A stretch of DNA of 64,000 nt from DATDIC01 sp963777625 (GTDB lineage Bacteria; Pseudomonadota; Alphaproteobacteria; Acetobacterales; Acetobacteraceae). The stretch lies in contig CAVZRO010000018.1 in NCBI GenBank assembly GCA_963777625.1, positions 186,001-250,000 on the forward strand. Reading direction: 5' to 3'. Position numbers and translations under genes: made by a program. Position 1 is the stretch's first letter, and each line of letters begins with the position of its first letter. Shown one piece after another: positions 35,233-44,948 of the stretch. Below the pieces are notes generated by a model. That model was given only the letters and a program-made list of their open reading frames with translations. It had not been told where the DNA came from and made no database searches.

Positions 35233-36561
35233 ATGGGCCCTCGCGTCGATCCCGTTGCGTCCGATACCACCATTCCGCCGCAGGCAGCCGTCGTCATCGT
35301 CGGTGCCGGCATTGTCGGGGTTAGCGCCGCCTTCGCACTAGCCCGCAAGGGCGTGTCGGTGGTGCTGTGCGAAAAAGGGCATGTCGGCGGCGAGCAATCC
35401 AGCCGCAACTGGGGCTGGTGCCGGAAAATGGGCCGCGATCCGCGCGAGTTGCCGCTGATCATCGAAAGCCTGCGCTTCTGGCAGGGCATGAACGAGGCCG
35501 TTGGTGGCGAGACCGGCTTCCGCACCTGCGGCATCCTGTACCTGTGCGAGACCGAGAAAGACGAAGCCCGCCGCACCGCCTGGCTGGAGCACGCGCGCCC
35601 GTACCAGCTCGACACGCACCTGATCGGATCCGACGAGATCGCCCGCCTCATGCCCGGTGCCGCGCGCAGGTTCCGCGCCGCGCTCTACACGCCGAGCGAC
35701 GGGCGCGCGGAACCCCAGAAAGCCGCACCCGCCATCGCCGAGGGCGCCCGGGAAGCGGGCGCCGTGATCCTGACCGACTGCGCCGTTCGCAGCGTTGAAA
35801 CCAGCGGCGGCCGGGTGGTTGCAGCAGTTACGGAAAAGGGCCGCATCGCGTGCGACTGCGTGCTGCTGGCCGGTGGCGCCTGGTCGCGCCTGTTCTGCGG
35901 TAATCTTGGTGTCGATCTGAAACAGCTCAAGGTGCGTTCATCGGTGATGCGCACCGAAAAGCTGGAGGGCGCGCCGGAGATTTCCGCCAGTGGCGCGGAG
36001 TTTGGTTTCCGCAAGCGCCTGGACGGCGGCTACACCGTGGCCAATCTGAACGCCAGCGTCACCGAGGTCGTGCCGGACAGTTTCCGCCTGGCACGCGATT
36101 TCCTGCCGCTCTGGCGGTCCGGTCAGGCGCGCGTGCAAGTGCGGGTCAGCGGCCGTTTCATGGAGGAGGCGCGCACGCCCCGGCACTGGTCGCCGGACAA
36201 GCCGTCACCGTTCGAGGCGGTGCGCGTCCTGGATCCGGAACCGCTCACCCGGCTGAACGATCAGGCCCTGGCGTCTCTGTCCAGTGCGTTTCCGGTGTTT
36301 GCCCAGGCGAAAGTGGCGCAGCAATGGGCGGGCATGATCGACGTGACGCCGGATGCGGTGCCGGTGATTTCCGCGGTCCCCGGCATGCCGGGGTTCTACA
36401 TCGCCACCGGTTTCTCCGGTCATGGGTTCGGTATCGGGCCGGCGGCCGGCCGGCTTGCCGCCGACCTGATCACCGGCGATCGGCCGATCGTCGATCCGAC
36501 GGCGTTCCGGTTCGACCGTTTCAAAGGGGACAATTCCTCCCAGCCGATGATCGAGCTGTAA
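35233..36561 (+). CDS. FAD-dependent amino-acid/amine oxidoreductase (DAO family)
   Basis: 442 aa. The N-terminal FAD-binding motif is VVIVGAGIVGVSAAFALA followed by the acidic end of strand two (VVLCEKG) and then GEQSSRNWGWCRK. The C-terminal FAD motif FYIATGFSGHGFGIGPAAGR is complete. The family includes D-amino-acid dehydrogenase and sarcosine oxidase beta; the substrate cannot be read from sequence. The neighbouring PLP enzyme and the amino-acid ABC transporter suggest catabolism of an imported amino acid or N-methyl amino acid. Confidence 0.93.
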   Translation: MGPRVDPVASDTTIPPQAAVVIVGAGIVGVSAAFALARKGVSVVLCEKGHVGGEQSSRNWGWCRKMGRDPRELPLIIESLRFWQGMNEAVGGETGFRTCGILYLCETEKDEARRTAWLEHARPYQLDTHLIGSDEIARLMPGAARRFRAALYTPSDGRAEPQKAAPAIAEGAREAGAVILTDCAVRSVETSGGRVVAAVTEKGRIACDCVLLAGGAWSRLFCGNLGVDLKQLKVRSSVMRTEKLEGAPEISASGAEFGFRKRLDGGYTVANLNASVTEVVPDSFRLARDFLPLWRSGQARVQVRVSGRFMEEARTPRHWSPDKPSPFEAVRVLDPEPLTRLNDQALASLSSAFPVFAQAKVAQQWAGMIDVTPDAVPVISAVPGMPGFYIATGFSGHGFGIGPAAGRLAADLITGDRPIVDPTAFRFDRFKGDNSSQPMIEL

Positions 36562-36574
36562 CAGGAGATCATGC

Positions 36575-37741
36575 GTGACCGCAGCGAACACACCGGCCCT
36601 CGGCAGCGCTATTCGACACGAATGGCTGCTGGACCCCGATTGGCTGACGGTAAATCATGGATCCTTCGGGGCCACGCCAAAACCCGTGCTGGCCGTGCAG
36701 GAAGATTGGCGCCGCCGGATGGAGGCGCAGCCCAGCCGCTTCATGCGCATGATCCTGCCGGACGCGTTGCGTGCCGCCGCCGAAGCCATGGCCCGTTTCT
36801 TGGGGGCGGAGGGGAAGGACCTGGCGTTCCTGGAAAACGCGACCACGGGGTGCAATGCCGTGTTGCGGTCGCGCCGTCTTAAGCAGGGTGACGAGGTGCT
36901 GGTGCTGACGCACGGCTACGGCGCGGTGCGGAACACGGTACGCTACGTGACCGAGCTGGTCGGTGCACGCATGACCGAGGCTGCGCTGCCATACCCGCAT
37001 CCCGACGCCGACGGCGTTGTTGCCGCGTTGGCCGAGGCGATCACACCGCGGACCCGTCTCGCCGTCCTCGACCACATTACCTCCCCCAGCGCGCTTGTGC
37101 TGCCGCTCGCCCGCATGATCGCAGCGTGCCACGCGCGCGGCGTACCGGTGCTGGTCGATGGCGCGCACGGCCCGGGGCAGGTGGATATCGACCTGCGGGC
37201 GCTCGGCGCCGACTGGTACGTCGGCAACTGCCATAAGTGGCTCTGCGCGCCTAAGGGGGCTGCGTTCATCTGGGCCTCTCCCGAGCGGCAGGAGGGGTTG
37301 CATCCCGTCACCATCTCGCATGGGTACGGCAAAGGGTTTCTGGAGGAGTTCGATTGGACGGGGACGCGCGACTTTAGTGCGTTCCTGGCTGTGCCGGCGG
37401 CGATCGAGTTCCATGACCGGCTCGGCGGTCCCGCACTGCGTACACGCAACATCGCGTTGGCTGCCGAGGCGACCGCACTGATCGCCCGGCGATTGAACAC
37501 GGAGCCGGGTGCGACCGGTGAACTCGCCGGATCCATGGGCGTGGTGCGGCTGCCTATCACCGGAGACGTTTCCGCGGAGCGCGCCCGCGTCTTGCGGCAG
37601 CATCTGCTGGATCAGCGGACCGACGTTCCGCTGCATGCAATCGCTGACGGAATCTGGATGCGGATTTCCGCGTATGCCTATAACGAACTGGCGGATTACG
37701 AGAAACTTGCCGAGATCGCTGCGCGCGTGATGCGCGCTTAG
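36575..37741 (+). CDS. Class V aminotransferase family PLP enzyme (isopenicillin-N-epimerase-like)
   Basis: 388 aa from a GTG start at 36575 with AGGAGA upstream. The PLP site is visible: LVDGAHGPGQVDIDL (Asp that pairs with the pyridine N) and the Schiff-base Lys in NCHKWLCAPKG. The N-terminal LTVNHGSFGATP motif is typical of the isopenicillin-N epimerase-like branch, whose members racemise, desulfurate or lyse amino acids. It lies between the FAD oxidase and the ABC transporter genes in the same operon. Confidence 0.92.
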   Translation: MTAANTPALGSAIRHEWLLDPDWLTVNHGSFGATPKPVLAVQEDWRRRMEAQPSRFMRMILPDALRAAAEAMARFLGAEGKDLAFLENATTGCNAVLRSRRLKQGDEVLVLTHGYGAVRNTVRYVTELVGARMTEAALPYPHPDADGVVAALAEAITPRTRLAVLDHITSPSALVLPLARMIAACHARGVPVLVDGAHGPGQVDIDLRALGADWYVGNCHKWLCAPKGAAFIWASPERQEGLHPVTISHGYGKGFLEEFDWTGTRDFSAFLAVPAAIEFHDRLGGPALRTRNIALAAEATALIARRLNTEPGATGELAGSMGVVRLPITGDVSAERARVLRQHLLDQRTDVPLHAIADGIWMRISAYAYNELADYEKLAEIAARVMRA

Positions 37742-37765
37742 CGGCACCCGGCGGGAGGGGACGAG

Positions 37766-38635
37766 ATGCTGAAAGCGATCGCGGTGGCTGCATGCCTGGG
37801 GTTCGGCTGGCTGTGGGGACATGCCGCCTCCGCCGACGAGCTGTACGGCACGCTGAAGAAGATCAAGGATAGCGGCACGATCACGATCGGCCGGTCGGAG
37901 AACTCGGTGCCGTTTTCCTACACCGACAGTGCCGGTAACCCGACCGGCTATTCGATCGAGCTCTGTTCGCACATCGTCGATGCGGTGAAGCAGGAGCTGA
38001 AGCTAGACAAGCTGCAGGTGCGCTACGTCACGATCATGGGCACCACGCTGATCCCGCTGGTGGTGAACGGCACGATCGACATGGCGTGCTCCACCACGAC
38101 ACATACGCTGTCCCGCCAGCGCCAGGTCGATTTCCTGCCGACCATGTACATCACCGGCAATCAGCTTCTGGTGCGCAAGGATTCCGGTATTCATGAAGTG
38201 GAGGATCTGAAAGGCAAGCGGGTTGCGGTGAACCAGGGCACCACCAACGAGAAGATCATCAAGGCGATCGACGCGCAGGAGCATCTCGGCATCAATTTCC
38301 TCGACACCGAGGACCAGCCGCGCGGCTGGCTGGCATTCGAGAGCGGTCGGGTGGATTGCTACGTGACCGACGCTATCGTCGAACATGGGCTGATTTCCAA
38401 GGCGGCCCACCCGGAGCAATATGAGGTGGTCGGGCGGTTGTTGTCCTTCGACCCGTATTCCGTCGTCGTGCGACGAGACGATTCGGCATTCCGGCTGGTC
38501 GGCGTGCGGACGATCGCCGGGATGATAAAAAGCGGCGAGATGTTCAAGCTGTACGACAAGTGGATTGGCCCGATTGCCGGACCGATGAGTCCGGAACTGA
38601 AATACGTGCTGATGGGCGAGGCATACCCGGACTGA
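37766..38635 (+). CDS. Amino-acid ABC transporter substrate-binding protein (GltI-like)
   Basis: 289 aa. A signal peptide (MLKAIAVAACLGFGWLWGHAASA) exports it to the periplasm. The mature part is a family 3 solute-binding protein: TITIGRSENSVPFSYTD, GYSIELC, LVVNGTIDMACSTTTHT, VAVNQGTTNEK. The pattern CSTTTHT and the DEP-type downstream permeases resemble glutamate/aspartate binding proteins. First of four contiguous ABC genes (SBP, two permeases, ATPase). Confidence 0.92.
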   Translation: MLKAIAVAACLGFGWLWGHAASADELYGTLKKIKDSGTITIGRSENSVPFSYTDSAGNPTGYSIELCSHIVDAVKQELKLDKLQVRYVTIMGTTLIPLVVNGTIDMACSTTTHTLSRQRQVDFLPTMYITGNQLLVRKDSGIHEVEDLKGKRVAVNQGTTNEKIIKAIDAQEHLGINFLDTEDQPRGWLAFESGRVDCYVTDAIVEHGLISKAAHPEQYEVVGRLLSFDPYSVVVRRDDSAFRLVGVRTIAGMIKSGEMFKLYDKWIGPIAGPMSPELKYVLMGEAYPD

Positions 38636-38647
38636 TCTGCCGGCGCG

Positions 38648-39370
38648 ATGCATTACAACTGGAACTGGTCAGTCCTGACGACCGCGCCGTATTTCGGCTG
38701 GATCTTGTCGGGGCTGATGTGGACGGTGCTGATTGCCCTTGCCGCATGGGTGATTGCGTTCAGCCTGGGGTCTGTGCTCGGCGTGGCACGTACCGTGCAC
38801 AGCCGGGTCGTTCGGGCCGTTGCCGCGGTTTATGTGGAGCTGTTTCGCAACATACCGCTGCTGGTGCAGATGTTTCTCTGGTATTTCGTGCTGCCCGAGG
38901 TGCTTCCCAAGGCGGCCGGTGACTGGCTGAAGCGCGGCCTGCCCCACGCGGAATTCTGGACCGCGGTGGTCTGTCTTGGGCTGTATACGGCGGTCCGCGT
39001 TGGTGAGCAGGTGCGGGCGGGTATCCAGTCCATCGCCGGCGGGCAGGCCAGCGCCGGTCTGGCCAGTGGGCTGACCCCGGTGCAGGTTTATCGCCATATT
39101 CTGCTGCCGAATGCGTATCGCATCATTTTCCCGGCGCTGACCACCGAGTTTCTGAGCATCTTCAAGAACTCCTCGCTGGCGCTGACCATCGGGGTGCTGG
39201 AGCTGACCGGGCGGACGCGGCAGATTTCGGAATACACGATGCAGCCGATCGAGATGTTCCTGACCGCGACGGCGCTGTACGGGGCGATGACGCTGAGCGT
39301 TACCTTCGGCATGTGGCTGGTCGAAGGCCGCACGCGCTTTCCGGGCATGCTGACGTCAGAGGCGAGCTGA
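38648..39370 (+). CDS. Amino-acid ABC transporter permease (GltJ-like)
   Basis: 240 aa with several membrane segments. The HisM-type start (ILSGLMWTVLIALAAWVIAF), the VELFRNIPLLVQMFLWYF motif and the ATPase-contact loop (AGLASGLTPVQVYRHILLPN, EAA loop) are present. 12 bp after the binding protein gene and 1 bp before the second permease, so co-translated. Confidence 0.93.
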   Translation: MHYNWNWSVLTTAPYFGWILSGLMWTVLIALAAWVIAFSLGSVLGVARTVHSRVVRAVAAVYVELFRNIPLLVQMFLWYFVLPEVLPKAAGDWLKRGLPHAEFWTAVVCLGLYTAVRVGEQVRAGIQSIAGGQASAGLASGLTPVQVYRHILLPNAYRIIFPALTTEFLSIFKNSSLALTIGVLELTGRTRQISEYTMQPIEMFLTATALYGAMTLSVTFGMWLVEGRTRFPGMLTSEAS

Positions 39371-39371
39371 G

Positions 39372-40028
39372 GTGACCCATTTCACTTGGTCGTATCTGGC
39401 CGGCATTCTGCCGCTGCTGCTGAGCGGAATGGTGGTGACGGTCGAGCTTACAGCCGCGTCGCTGGCCGGCGGCATGCTGTTCGGGATAATTTTGGCGGTA
39501 CTCAGGATCTCCCGCTTTCGGATCGTTGCTCTGGCTGCCGCCATTTATGTGAACCTGTTGCGGTCGTTGCCGCTGTTGCTGCTGATCTTCTGGTTCTACT
39601 TCCTGGTGCCGCTGCTGGTCGGGCGCCCGGTCGGCGGCATGACGTCGGCGCTGATTGGTTTCATCCTGTTCGAAGCCGCCTATTTCTGCGAGATCATCAG
39701 GGCCGGTCTGCAAAGCGTGCGGCGCGGGCAGGTACTCGCCGGACTCGCTTCGGGACTGACTTACGCACAGACGATGCGTCGGGTCGTGCTGCCGCAGGCC
39801 CTGCGCAACATGCTGCCGGTGCTGCTGACCGAGGCCATCAATTTGTTCAAGAGCACGGCCCTGGTCTACGTCGTCGGGGTGCGGGACTTCCTGACCGCGG
39901 CCAGCATCATCGGCACGCGCGACAACGATCTGGTGCCGCTCTATCTTCTGGCAGCCGTTGTGTATCTCGTGCTGTGCCTGACGGCATCGCTGTCCGTCGG
40001 CCGGTTGCGCCGCGGCTACGCGCTGTGA
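39372..40028 (+). CDS. Amino-acid ABC transporter permease (GltK-like)
   Basis: 218 aa from a GTG start at 39372. A second HisM/Q-type permease: LLLSGMVVTVELTAASLAGG, NLLRSLPLLLLIFWFYFLVP, EAA loop AGLASGLTYAQTMRRVVLPQ. Its stop overlaps the ATPase start (GTGA). The two non-identical permeases form the usual heterodimer of glutamate-type importers. Confidence 0.93.
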   Translation: MTHFTWSYLAGILPLLLSGMVVTVELTAASLAGGMLFGIILAVLRISRFRIVALAAAIYVNLLRSLPLLLLIFWFYFLVPLLVGRPVGGMTSALIGFILFEAAYFCEIIRAGLQSVRRGQVLAGLASGLTYAQTMRRVVLPQALRNMLPVLLTEAINLFKSTALVYVVGVRDFLTAASIIGTRDNDLVPLYLLAAVVYLVLCLTASLSVGRLRRGYAL

Positions 40029-40753
40029 TTGCGGTCGAGAATGTCAGCAAGTGGTACGGCGACACGCAGGTGCTGCGTGAGTGCACCGTGAATGTCGCGC
40101 GCGGCGAGATCGTGGTGGTTTGTGGCCCGTCAGGCTCCGGCAAGAGCACGCTGATCAAGTGCATCAACGGGCTGGAACCGATCCAGCAGGGCCGCATCGT
40201 GGTGGACGGTGTTTCCGTGGCCGAACGCGGCACCAACCTGCCGAAGCTGCGCGCGCGGATCGGCATGGTGTTCCAGAGCTTTGAGCTCTACCCGCACATG
40301 ACAGTGACGCAGAACATCATCCTGGCGCCCATCAAGGCGCTGAAACGGCGGCGGAACGAGGCCACAGAACGCGCCTACGCGTTGCTGGAGCGCGTCGGGA
40401 TGCGCGAGCACGCCGACCGCTATCCGGCCAATCTTTCAGGCGGTCAGCAGCAGCGCGTGGCGATTGCGCGCGCGCTGGCGATGGACCCGATCGCCATGCT
40501 GTTCGACGAGCCGACCTCGGCGCTCGATCCCGAGATGATCAACGAAGTGCTGGATGTGATAACCGCGCTGGCGCAGGACGGGATGACAATGGTCGTGGTC
40601 ACGCACGAAATGGGGTTTGCGCGCCGCGTCGCCGACCGGGTGGTGTTCATGGATCAGGGCCGGATCGTCGAGGATTCAGCCAAGCAGGAGTTCTTCCATC
40701 AGCCGCGCAGCGATCGCGCGCGCCTGTTCCTGTCGAAGATACTTCAGCACTGA
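40025..40753 (+). CDS. Amino-acid ABC transporter ATP-binding protein (GltL-like)
   Basis: 242 aa from the GTG at 40025, which overlaps the permease stop by 4 bp. Much longer readings of this frame upstream are antisense-free noise over the permease gene. Walker A GPSGSGKST, signature LSGGQQQR, Walker B MLFDEPTSALDPE and the switch His in VVTHEMGF are all intact. Energises the preceding permeases. Confidence 0.95.
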   Translation: MIAVENVSKWYGDTQVLRECTVNVARGEIVVVCGPSGSGKSTLIKCINGLEPIQQGRIVVDGVSVAERGTNLPKLRARIGMVFQSFELYPHMTVTQNIILAPIKALKRRRNEATERAYALLERVGMREHADRYPANLSGGQQQRVAIARALAMDPIAMLFDEPTSALDPEMINEVLDVITALAQDGMTMVVVTHEMGFARRVADRVVFMDQGRIVEDSAKQEFFHQPRSDRARLFLSKILQH

Positions 40754-40766
40754 CCTTAGGCGGCGA

Positions 40767-42287
40767 TCAGCCGAAATAGGTCTGCTCCAGCGTGTAACCG
40801 GAATAGAATGTCAGCGCCCCCGGCAAGTTGGCGAACCCGTCAACATCCTTCGCCATCGCATAAGCCTGTGAGCGCCAGGCGAGGCCGACCACCGGTGCCT
40901 GATCCAACGCGAGCCGCTGCACCTTGTCGTAGATCACCTTGCGCTTGGCCGGGTCGTATTCGGCACGGCCGGCTGCAAGCAGTTCGTGCAATCCGGGCAC
41001 GACCAGGTCGAAGCTGCGCCCATAGGATGGCGGCAGCGTGCCATCCAGCAGCGACGACAGCGCATCGGGGTCGTTGTAATCCAGCGCGGTACCCATGACC
41101 GAGAATTGGTACTGGCCGCGGTTCCCCAGCGCCACCCGGGCCGGCCAGTCCGGCAGATTGAGCTGCACCTGTATGCCGACCGCGGCCAGATCCTGCTGCA
41201 CCACCTCGGCGGTCATCTTGTGCATGCCGTACTGGGCGGTTGACAGCAGGGTGCACGAGAAACCATTCGCCAGCCCCGCGTCCGCCAGCAGGTGCTTCGC
41301 CTTGTCGGGATCATAGGTCCAGGTGTCGGCCAGGGACGGCTCGTAGAACTCGGTTCCCTTGGCCAGCGGGACTCCGCCCAGCGGCGCACCGCGACCATAA
41401 AACGCGGTGCTGACGATATCCTCGCGCTTGATGGCGTACGCAACGGCCTGGCGGATGCGGGCATCCTTGAACGGTCCAGACCGCGCGTTGAACGTCAGGT
41501 ACATGAACGGCCCGAGCGTGGCCTGCATTTTCAGGCGGGGATCCTTCTCGATCGAACCCATCGACTGCCAGGGCACATATTCGATCAGATCGACGTCCCC
41601 CGCCTGCAAGGCGGCGACACGGAGGTTTTCGTCCGCGTACGCGACCATGTGGATCGTCTTCAGCTTCGGCAGGCCGGGCTTGTAGTATTTGTCGAACGCT
41701 TGCATCTCCAGCCGCACGCCGCGTTCGTAGGATTTCATCACGAACGGACCGCAGCCGACCGGCAATTGGTCTCCCTGGCCGCTGCCGGTCGCGACGACCG
41801 GCATGTAGAAGGTCGCCAGCAGGTCCGGCAAAGTTGCAACCGGCTCTTTCATGATCACGCGGACGGTATGCGGATCGGGCGTCTCGATGCTCTGCACGCC
41901 TTGAAACTCGCTGCGCAGATAGGCGATCGAGGTCGGCGCCGCCACCTGCTCCAGCGTCCATTTCACGTCCGCCGCGGTGACCGGGTTGCCGCTATGGAAC
42001 ACGGCATCACGCAGATGGAAAACCCAGCCGGTATCGCCGTCGCGTTCCCAATGCTCGGCCAGCTCGGGCTGGATGCTGCCGTCGGCGCCGTAAGACAGCA
42101 GGCCGCGATGATGCAGCAGCACGACGGTACCGGCGGCCGTGCCTGCATTGATCCAAGGATGCAGATTGGGCGGATAGGACGACAGGCCGAAGGTCAGCGT
42201 GCCGGGAGCACGTGCGGCGCGGGCAGGCACCCGCAGAAACGGCAGCGCGGCGCCGCCCGCCAGCACTGCGCGACGAGATACCGACAT
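40767..42287 (-). CDS. Peptide/nickel-type ABC transporter substrate-binding protein (family 5)
   Basis: 506 aa. The N-terminus MSVSRRAVLAGGAALPFL carries a Tat-type signal (SRR). The mature protein shows the family 5 pattern: LDPHTVR-like TPDPHTVRVIMKEP, LPVGCGPFVMKSYERG, TFNARSGPFKDARIRQAVAYAI, DYNDPDALSSL. These proteins bind oligopeptides, glutathione, nickel complexes or opines. No permease or ATPase of that type lies adjacent, so it is an orphan here. Convergent with the amino-acid ABC operon, 13 bp apart. Confidence 0.92.
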   Translation of the reverse strand: MSVSRRAVLAGGAALPFLRVPARAARAPGTLTFGLSSYPPNLHPWINAGTAAGTVVLLHHRGLLSYGADGSIQPELAEHWERDGDTGWVFHLRDAVFHSGNPVTAADVKWTLEQVAAPTSIAYLRSEFQGVQSIETPDPHTVRVIMKEPVATLPDLLATFYMPVVATGSGQGDQLPVGCGPFVMKSYERGVRLEMQAFDKYYKPGLPKLKTIHMVAYADENLRVAALQAGDVDLIEYVPWQSMGSIEKDPRLKMQATLGPFMYLTFNARSGPFKDARIRQAVAYAIKREDIVSTAFYGRGAPLGGVPLAKGTEFYEPSLADTWTYDPDKAKHLLADAGLANGFSCTLLSTAQYGMHKMTAEVVQQDLAAVGIQVQLNLPDWPARVALGNRGQYQFSVMGTALDYNDPDALSSLLDGTLPPSYGRSFDLVVPGLHELLAAGRAEYDPAKRKVIYDKVQRLALDQAPVVGLAWRSQAYAMAKDVDGFANLPGALTFYSGYTLEQTYFG

Positions 42288-42324
42288 GACCCTTCACCTC
42301 CCCTGTGGTGCAAGCCCCAACTGC

Positions 42325-43026
42325 CTATTCGACATAGATCATCTTCCGCGTCATTCCGCCATCCACGATGAACTCGGCACCGGTCACGAACCCGCTTTCA
42401 GGTCCGACCAGCCATGCCGCCAATGCGGCGATATCGTCCGGCATGCCGACCCGACCGGCCGGATGCTGGGCATGGTCGGCGGGTCCCGGCGTCGGGCCCT
42501 TGGTCAGTATCCATCCGGGGCTGATGCAGTTCACCCGCACCTCCGGCCCAAGGCTGATCGCCAGGGCATGGGTCAGTGCGACCAGCCCGCCCTTCGAGGC
42601 GGAATAGGCTTCGGTATGCGGCTCCGACATGCGCGCTCGGGTCGAGGCGATGGTGACCACCGCGCCGCGAGCCGCGCGCAGCATCGCCTCCGCCGCGCGC
42701 ACCAGCAGGAAGGTGCTGGTCAGGTTGGTGGCGATTACCGCGGACCATTCTTGCAGGCTCAACTCGCCGATCGGCTTGTTGACGGAAATTCCGGCGTTGC
42801 AGACCAGCGCGTCGAGCCGCCCTTCCTGCGCGGCAAGCCCGGCGACCAGAGCCACAACGTCGGCCTCCGCGGCGACATCGCAGCGCACCGACCGGCGGCC
42901 GGCCGACGGGGCAATTTCCTCGCGGTCCGCGGCCACAATGCGATAGCCGTCCGCAGCAAGGCGCGCCGCGATCGCCTCCCCGATGCCGCGCGTCGCACCG
43001 GTCACCAACGCCACCCGGTCAGCCAT
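42325..43026 (-). CDS. Short-chain dehydrogenase/reductase
   Basis: 233 aa from ATG 43026, with AAAGGAAA seven bases upstream. A longer in-frame start at 43110 is less likely. Cofactor motif TGATRGIG near residue 10, NAG in VCNAGIS, catalytic Ser in TIASTRARM and YSASK near 146, then the C-terminal FIVDGGMTRKM. Acidic residue after strand two (ADREE) favours NAD. Substrate unknown. 37 bp upstream of the family 5 binding protein gene on the same strand, so the two may be co-transcribed. Confidence 0.93.
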   Translation of the reverse strand: MADRVALVTGATRGIGEAIAARLAADGYRIVAADREEIAPSAGRRSVRCDVAAEADVVALVAGLAAQEGRLDALVCNAGISVNKPIGELSLQEWSAVIATNLTSTFLLVRAAEAMLRAARGAVVTIASTRARMSEPHTEAYSASKGGLVALTHALAISLGPEVRVNCISPGWILTKGPTPGPADHAQHPAGRVGMPDDIAALAAWLVGPESGFVTGAEFIVDGGMTRKMIYVE

Positions 43027-43113
43027 GCCCAATTTCCTTTCATTGCCCTTCCCCCCAGCGTCGCGGTGGCAGACAGTGAAGGCAATCGTGCAATCACCGG
43101 CACCACCCAAGCG

Positions 43114-44212
43114 ATGAATGAGACAGAAGTTTCAATCCTTCGCCGCTATGCGCGCGGCGTGAACATCGCTGCCTGGCTGAACCGCATCGATCCCGGCACC
43201 CATCGGCGCATCAAGGGTTTGCGTCTGGTCACGGCGTACGGGATTGCCGCGATGCTGGGGACGTTGCCGGACATCTCGCACGGACTGCACGATCCCGCCT
43301 CGCTGGTGTGGCTCGCTGGCGGTTTTGCCCTGTGGGGCAGCGTGTCCGAAGCACAGACCACGCGCGCGAAGTCCAGCCGAGACCTGGTTCTGTTGTGCGC
43401 CGCTGCCACGCTGGGCGCGATCATGATGATCGGCCTCGGGCCATTGCTGAGGGGGCCGGGACGACCCGGTGCCGAGATCGTCCTTGCCTCAGGGGCGTTC
43501 CTTGTCAGCTATCTCAAACGGCATGGAGTCCTGGGCGGGGGGATCGGATCGCAAATCTATATCGGCCAGCTTCTGGCGTACGGAGCCCGGGTTGGGCCTG
43601 GCCGACCTGCGAACGGTAGTCACGGCCGGGTTGATCGCCGTTCCTGCCTCGGTCGTTCCGCGACTGCTCAGCGGTCCGGCCGAGCATCCGGCCCTGGCCC
43701 CGGGTGCCGCGCCTGTCGCGGTGAACGGCCGGTTCGGCGCGTCGCCGGAATTGCATATGGGGCTGCAGGCGGCGCTTGCGGCGGTCGTGATCGTTGGGCT
43801 GAACGATGCGGTGGGATTGACGCAGTCCGCCTGGGCGATCACCGCGTGCGCCTATGTCATCGCCGGATCCGCGGCGGGCACGATGGATCGCGTTCGCCGA
43901 CGCATCCTGGGCACGGCGATCGGGGTACCGATCGGGCTTGCGTGTCTTCCGCTGGCGCTGCACGCACCGCTGGTGGTCTGGTGCCTGGCAGCGGTGGCGA
44001 TGGTCATCTACGCCATGGCGTTGCCGGAGCGGTATGACATCGCTTGCGGCGCCTATGCCTTCACGCTGATCGTAACCCTCGCGGCCAGCGGCGAGCATTC
44101 CGTGACATTGCTGTTCGCGCGGGCATGGGAGACGCTGATCGGCGGGGCGCTCGGGCTGGCGGCTGCGATGCTGCTGCTGCCACTGCGGTCTAGCGGTGTT
44201 CCATCGCGGTGA
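43114..44212 (+). CDS. FUSC-family integral membrane protein (one frame break)
   Basis: About 365 aa with several hydrophobic segments in two blocks, resembling the fusaric-acid-resistance/aromatic-acid exporter (FUSC) family, which pumps aromatic acids or toxic organics out of the cell. A +1 break at about 43590 divides the gene. Removing one G reads LLAYGARLGLADLRTVVTAG and continues to the stop at 44212. The first half ends with KRHGVLGGGIGSQIYIGQLL; the second half holds the second membrane block. The long ORF that starts at 42199 in this frame is antisense to the SDR gene and I discard that part. Confidence 0.75.
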
Positions 44213-44400
44213 GGGACTTCCGCCGGTATCCAGGATCAGGGATCCGGGAAATTCGGCTGTAGGGCTCGTCAGTCCGTCATTTCCGCAAAAGCGGAAATCC
44301 AGCGGTAGTCGTGGAATCCCGCTTTGCGTGCGGATGATGAGAATGAAGCAGTTGTTTCCGAACAACTCCTGTCTTTGGAGGTAGATGTTCGAACACCGCT
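44213..44400. repeat. Intergenic palindromes between convergent genes
   Basis: Two perfect hairpins lie here. The first is ATTTCCGC-AAAA-GCGGAAAT at 44279-44298, embedded in a GTCATT...CCAGC context that resembles the dispersed intergenic palindromes of many proteobacteria. The second is AGTTGTT-TCCG-AACAACT at 44350-44367. As the FUSC gene and the HNH gene converge here, either may also act as a bidirectional terminator. Confidence 0.5.
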
Positions 44401-44896
44401 TCAGCCACGCTGCATCTTTTTCTGCCGTACCATCTCGGCAAGGATGTCCTCCTTATCGTTCCAGTCCTGCCGCGACTTCTCCTTCGAGAGCTTATCCACT
44501 TGGTCATGGCAGTGCCGGCACAGCGCTACCAGTGGCGTGTCGTCCTCTCCGCGCAGCACCCGTGGACGGTAGTCCCGGTGATGCACTTGCATGGCGCGGG
44601 CAGAACAACACGCACATTTGTAATGAGCGGCCGCAAGAACACGCGCGCGAATCTGCTGCCATAGCGGTCCGGCGAGGTATTCGCGGTAATTGCGAGTGCC
44701 GTCAGGAAAAGTCTGGCCAGTGGGAGCGAAGGGCACCAGAAAAGCGTCCGGATTCTTCTGCTTCTGTTCCTGGGCCCAAAGCAGTTGGGCCAGAATGCGA
44801 GCACTGTCGAGGCGACCGCGTTCCCAGCTTGTCGATAATCGCCAGGAGCTCGGTTTGCGCGGGTACTGGATCAGGTGGGATCAGATGCAGCGGCAT
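44401..44896 (-). CDS. HNH endonuclease domain protein (one frame break)
   Basis: The C-terminal 111 aa contain a clear HNH finger: CACCS (first CxxC), VHHRDYRP (catalytic His pair), LCRHCHDQVD (second CxxC). Reading upstream, the frame changes by +1 at 44821-44822 and continues as LLAIIDKLG...RILAQLLWAQEQKQKNPDAFLVP to an ATG at 44896, giving about 164 aa. Without the correction the gene would start at GTG 44736. The protein is a stand-alone HNH nuclease of unknown target, possibly from a mobile element. It lies directly downstream of tRNA-Leu on the same strand. Confidence 0.75.
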
Positions 44897-44948
44897 AACG
44901 GGAACACGTACGGAGGAAGCCACAATCCACGCGAACCCTGGTTTATTA

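Noticed and set aside
36569..37972. 467-aa minus-strand open frame
   Set aside because: Lies opposite the PLP enzyme, whose active-site Lys and Asp are intact; the antisense product has no recognisable fold.
42199..43113. N-terminal extension of the FUSC gene
   Set aside because: This part of the open frame runs antisense through the SDR gene; a sensible membrane-protein start is the ATG at 43114.
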